Below are positions 5,261 through 6,020 of a stretch of DNA of 6,020 nt, one piece after another. The DNA is from Ktedonobacterales bacterium (GTDB lineage: Bacteria > Chloroflexota > Ktedonobacteria > Ktedonobacterales > JADMIN01), in contig JAICKD010000230.1 of NCBI GenBank assembly GCA_025928125.1, positions 1 to 6,020 on the forward strand. The letters are read 5' to 3'. The first letter of the stretch is position 1, and every line of letters begins with the position of its first letter. The notes beneath the pieces were generated by a model. The model was not told the origin of the DNA, did not search any database, and saw nothing but the letters and a program-made list of their open reading frames with translations. The position numbers were made by a program, and so were the translations under genes.

Positions 5261-5842
5261 ATGGACATGACCATTCCGTTTCGCCTTCGCGAGAAGGACG
5301 GCGCGGTACACGTGGAATATGGCATTAACGAGGAGCCACGGCGCTGGGGCAATACCCTGCTGGGGCTGACGGTTCCACTGGACGGCGTGGAAAGCGAGGA
5401 GGTCGGCAAGGGTTTCCCCATCTGCCGCGCCACCGTCACTTTTGCCGGTGAGGGCTACGCCTCGGCCATGGCGTGGATTCAGATTCTTCGCTTCTCCGGC
5501 GCGAGCAACGGCGTGCTCGTCGACCAGCCGCCGCAGCTCGAAGGCACTGGCATGCCTTATGTCTATTGGGGGCCATGCCCGTCGTTCTTCGACAACCCTT
5601 TCACCACCACCCGTGGTGTCCACTGGACCGCCGACGCTTTTCTGGTTGCCAGCCCTGATGCCGTGATGACACGTGTCGTCCAGCCCATCTGCGGCTTCTC
5701 CTGGGGATACAGTACCGAAGAGGCGGAAACGCGCGCCCTGCCGCTCGTGAGCATCGCTCCCGCCGCGTGGCCCGCCGCCTGCGCTATCCTGCGCCCGCAG
5801 TACCCAGACTGGCAGTTTCTCGACGAATGGGTCACCGGCTAA
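5261..5842 (+). CDS. Hypothetical soluble protein, 193 residues
   Basis: I do not recognise this family. The protein is acidic to neutral and soluble-looking, with no signal peptide or membrane segment. It is rich in aromatic residues: WGNTLLGLTVPL (29-40), AMAWIQILRFSG (69-80), MPYVYWGPCPSFF (98-110), VHWTADAFLVASPD (120-133) and CGFSWGY (144-150). The alternation of beta-type stretches with Gly/Pro turns suggests a mostly beta fold. No catalytic motif is evident; Cys 55, 106, 144 and 174 are present but not in CxxC pairs. ATG 5261 was chosen over ATG 5267 because the G-rich ribosome-site-like sequence is six bases away rather than twelve. It is followed after 25 bp by another gene with a strong ribosome site, so the two are probably co-transcribed. 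Its own promoter is not clear, and its leader contains repeat copy 3. Confidence 0.75.
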   Translation: MDMTIPFRLREKDGAVHVEYGINEEPRRWGNTLLGLTVPLDGVESEEVGKGFPICRATVTFAGEGYASAMAWIQILRFSGASNGVLVDQPPQLEGTGMPYVYWGPCPSFFDNPFTTTRGVHWTADAFLVASPDAVMTRVVQPICGFSWGYSTEEAETRALPLVSIAPAAWPAACAILRPQYPDWQFLDEWVTG

Positions 5843-5867
5843 CCTGGCATAAGAGGAGGACGGCGCT

Positions 5868-6020
5868 ATGGATGGATTCCGCGCGCTCTGGCAGCGCACC
5901 CGCGAGCGGCTGGCGCAGGCGACCGCCTCGCCCATCTCAGCGACGCGCAACCCCGCCGTCGCCGCTTATCTTGACGAGGTGCTGGCGACCTTCCCGTATA
6001 CCGACGCCGCCAAAGCCTGG
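5868..6020 (+). CDS. Hypothetical protein, N-terminal 51 residues only
   Basis: The frame is open from ATG 5868 to the right edge. A strong ribosome site, AGAGGAGGA (5852-5860), lies seven bases upstream. The gene starts 25 bp after the stop at 5842, which indicates an operon with the preceding gene. The visible part is helical and basic at first (MDGFRALWQRTRERLAQA), then contains NPAVAAYLDEVLATFPYTDA. No signal peptide is apparent. Too little is present to assign a family. Confidence 0.7.
   Translation, partial: MDGFRALWQRTRERLAQATASPISATRNPAVAAYLDEVLATFPYTDAAKAW

Noticed and set aside
4802..5950. Minus-strand open frame of 382 codons spanning the end of the MBL-Rieske gene, both repeats and the 5261 gene
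   Set aside because: It runs through the palindrome and the G-rich repeat, which are non-coding structures, and its Arg/Pro/Ser-rich translation has no domain.

Overview
This is a GC-rich bacterial chromosomal segment with seven protein-coding genes, two of them cut by the window edges. It also carries an unusual density of structured non-coding DNA. The lineage is inferred, not proven. Three things fit a high-GC monoderm such as Chloroflexota (possibly Ktedonobacteria) or an actinobacterium: a surface protein with Ig-like modules, a Thr/Pro linker and a C-terminal membrane anchor; an MBL-Rieske protein of a type I recall from mycobacteria; and dispersed G-rich intergenic repeats. No rRNA, tRNA, CRISPR array or transposase gene was seen.

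Layout. A minus-strand gene (1-324, running off the left edge) and a small plus-strand XRE-type DNA-binding protein (654-965) diverge from a 329-bp control region. That region holds a cluster of GTAC motifs and a promoter overlapped by two dyads. A small protein with two membrane segments (1234-1671, plus) then converges on a secreted, membrane-anchored surface protein (1738-2862, minus). A 456-bp intergenic region carries the promoter of the surface-protein gene, repeat copy 2 and a probable promoter for the next gene. The largest gene (3319-5016, plus) encodes a metallo-beta-lactamase-fold protein with a C-terminal Rieske [2Fe-2S] domain. It resembles CMP-sialic acid hydroxylase with the Rieske domain moved to the other end. 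Two closely spaced plus-strand genes of unknown function (5261-5842 and 5868 to the right edge) end the window.

Repeats. Three copies of one hairpin/G-quadruplex repeat lie in the same orientation in three separate gaps (1012-1049, 3116-3158, 5212-5254). A different element, a 164-bp in-register imperfect palindrome (5004-5167) resembling an inverted pair of REP sequences, supplies the last codons and the stop codon of the MBL-Rieske gene. Repeat copy 3 follows it and appears to supply the Shine-Dalgarno sequence of the next gene.

Working relationships. The genes do not form one recognisable pathway. The supportable links are a likely autoregulated XRE gene, a two-gene operon at the right end, and a redox/metal enzyme whose 3' end and downstream spacer are occupied by repeats.
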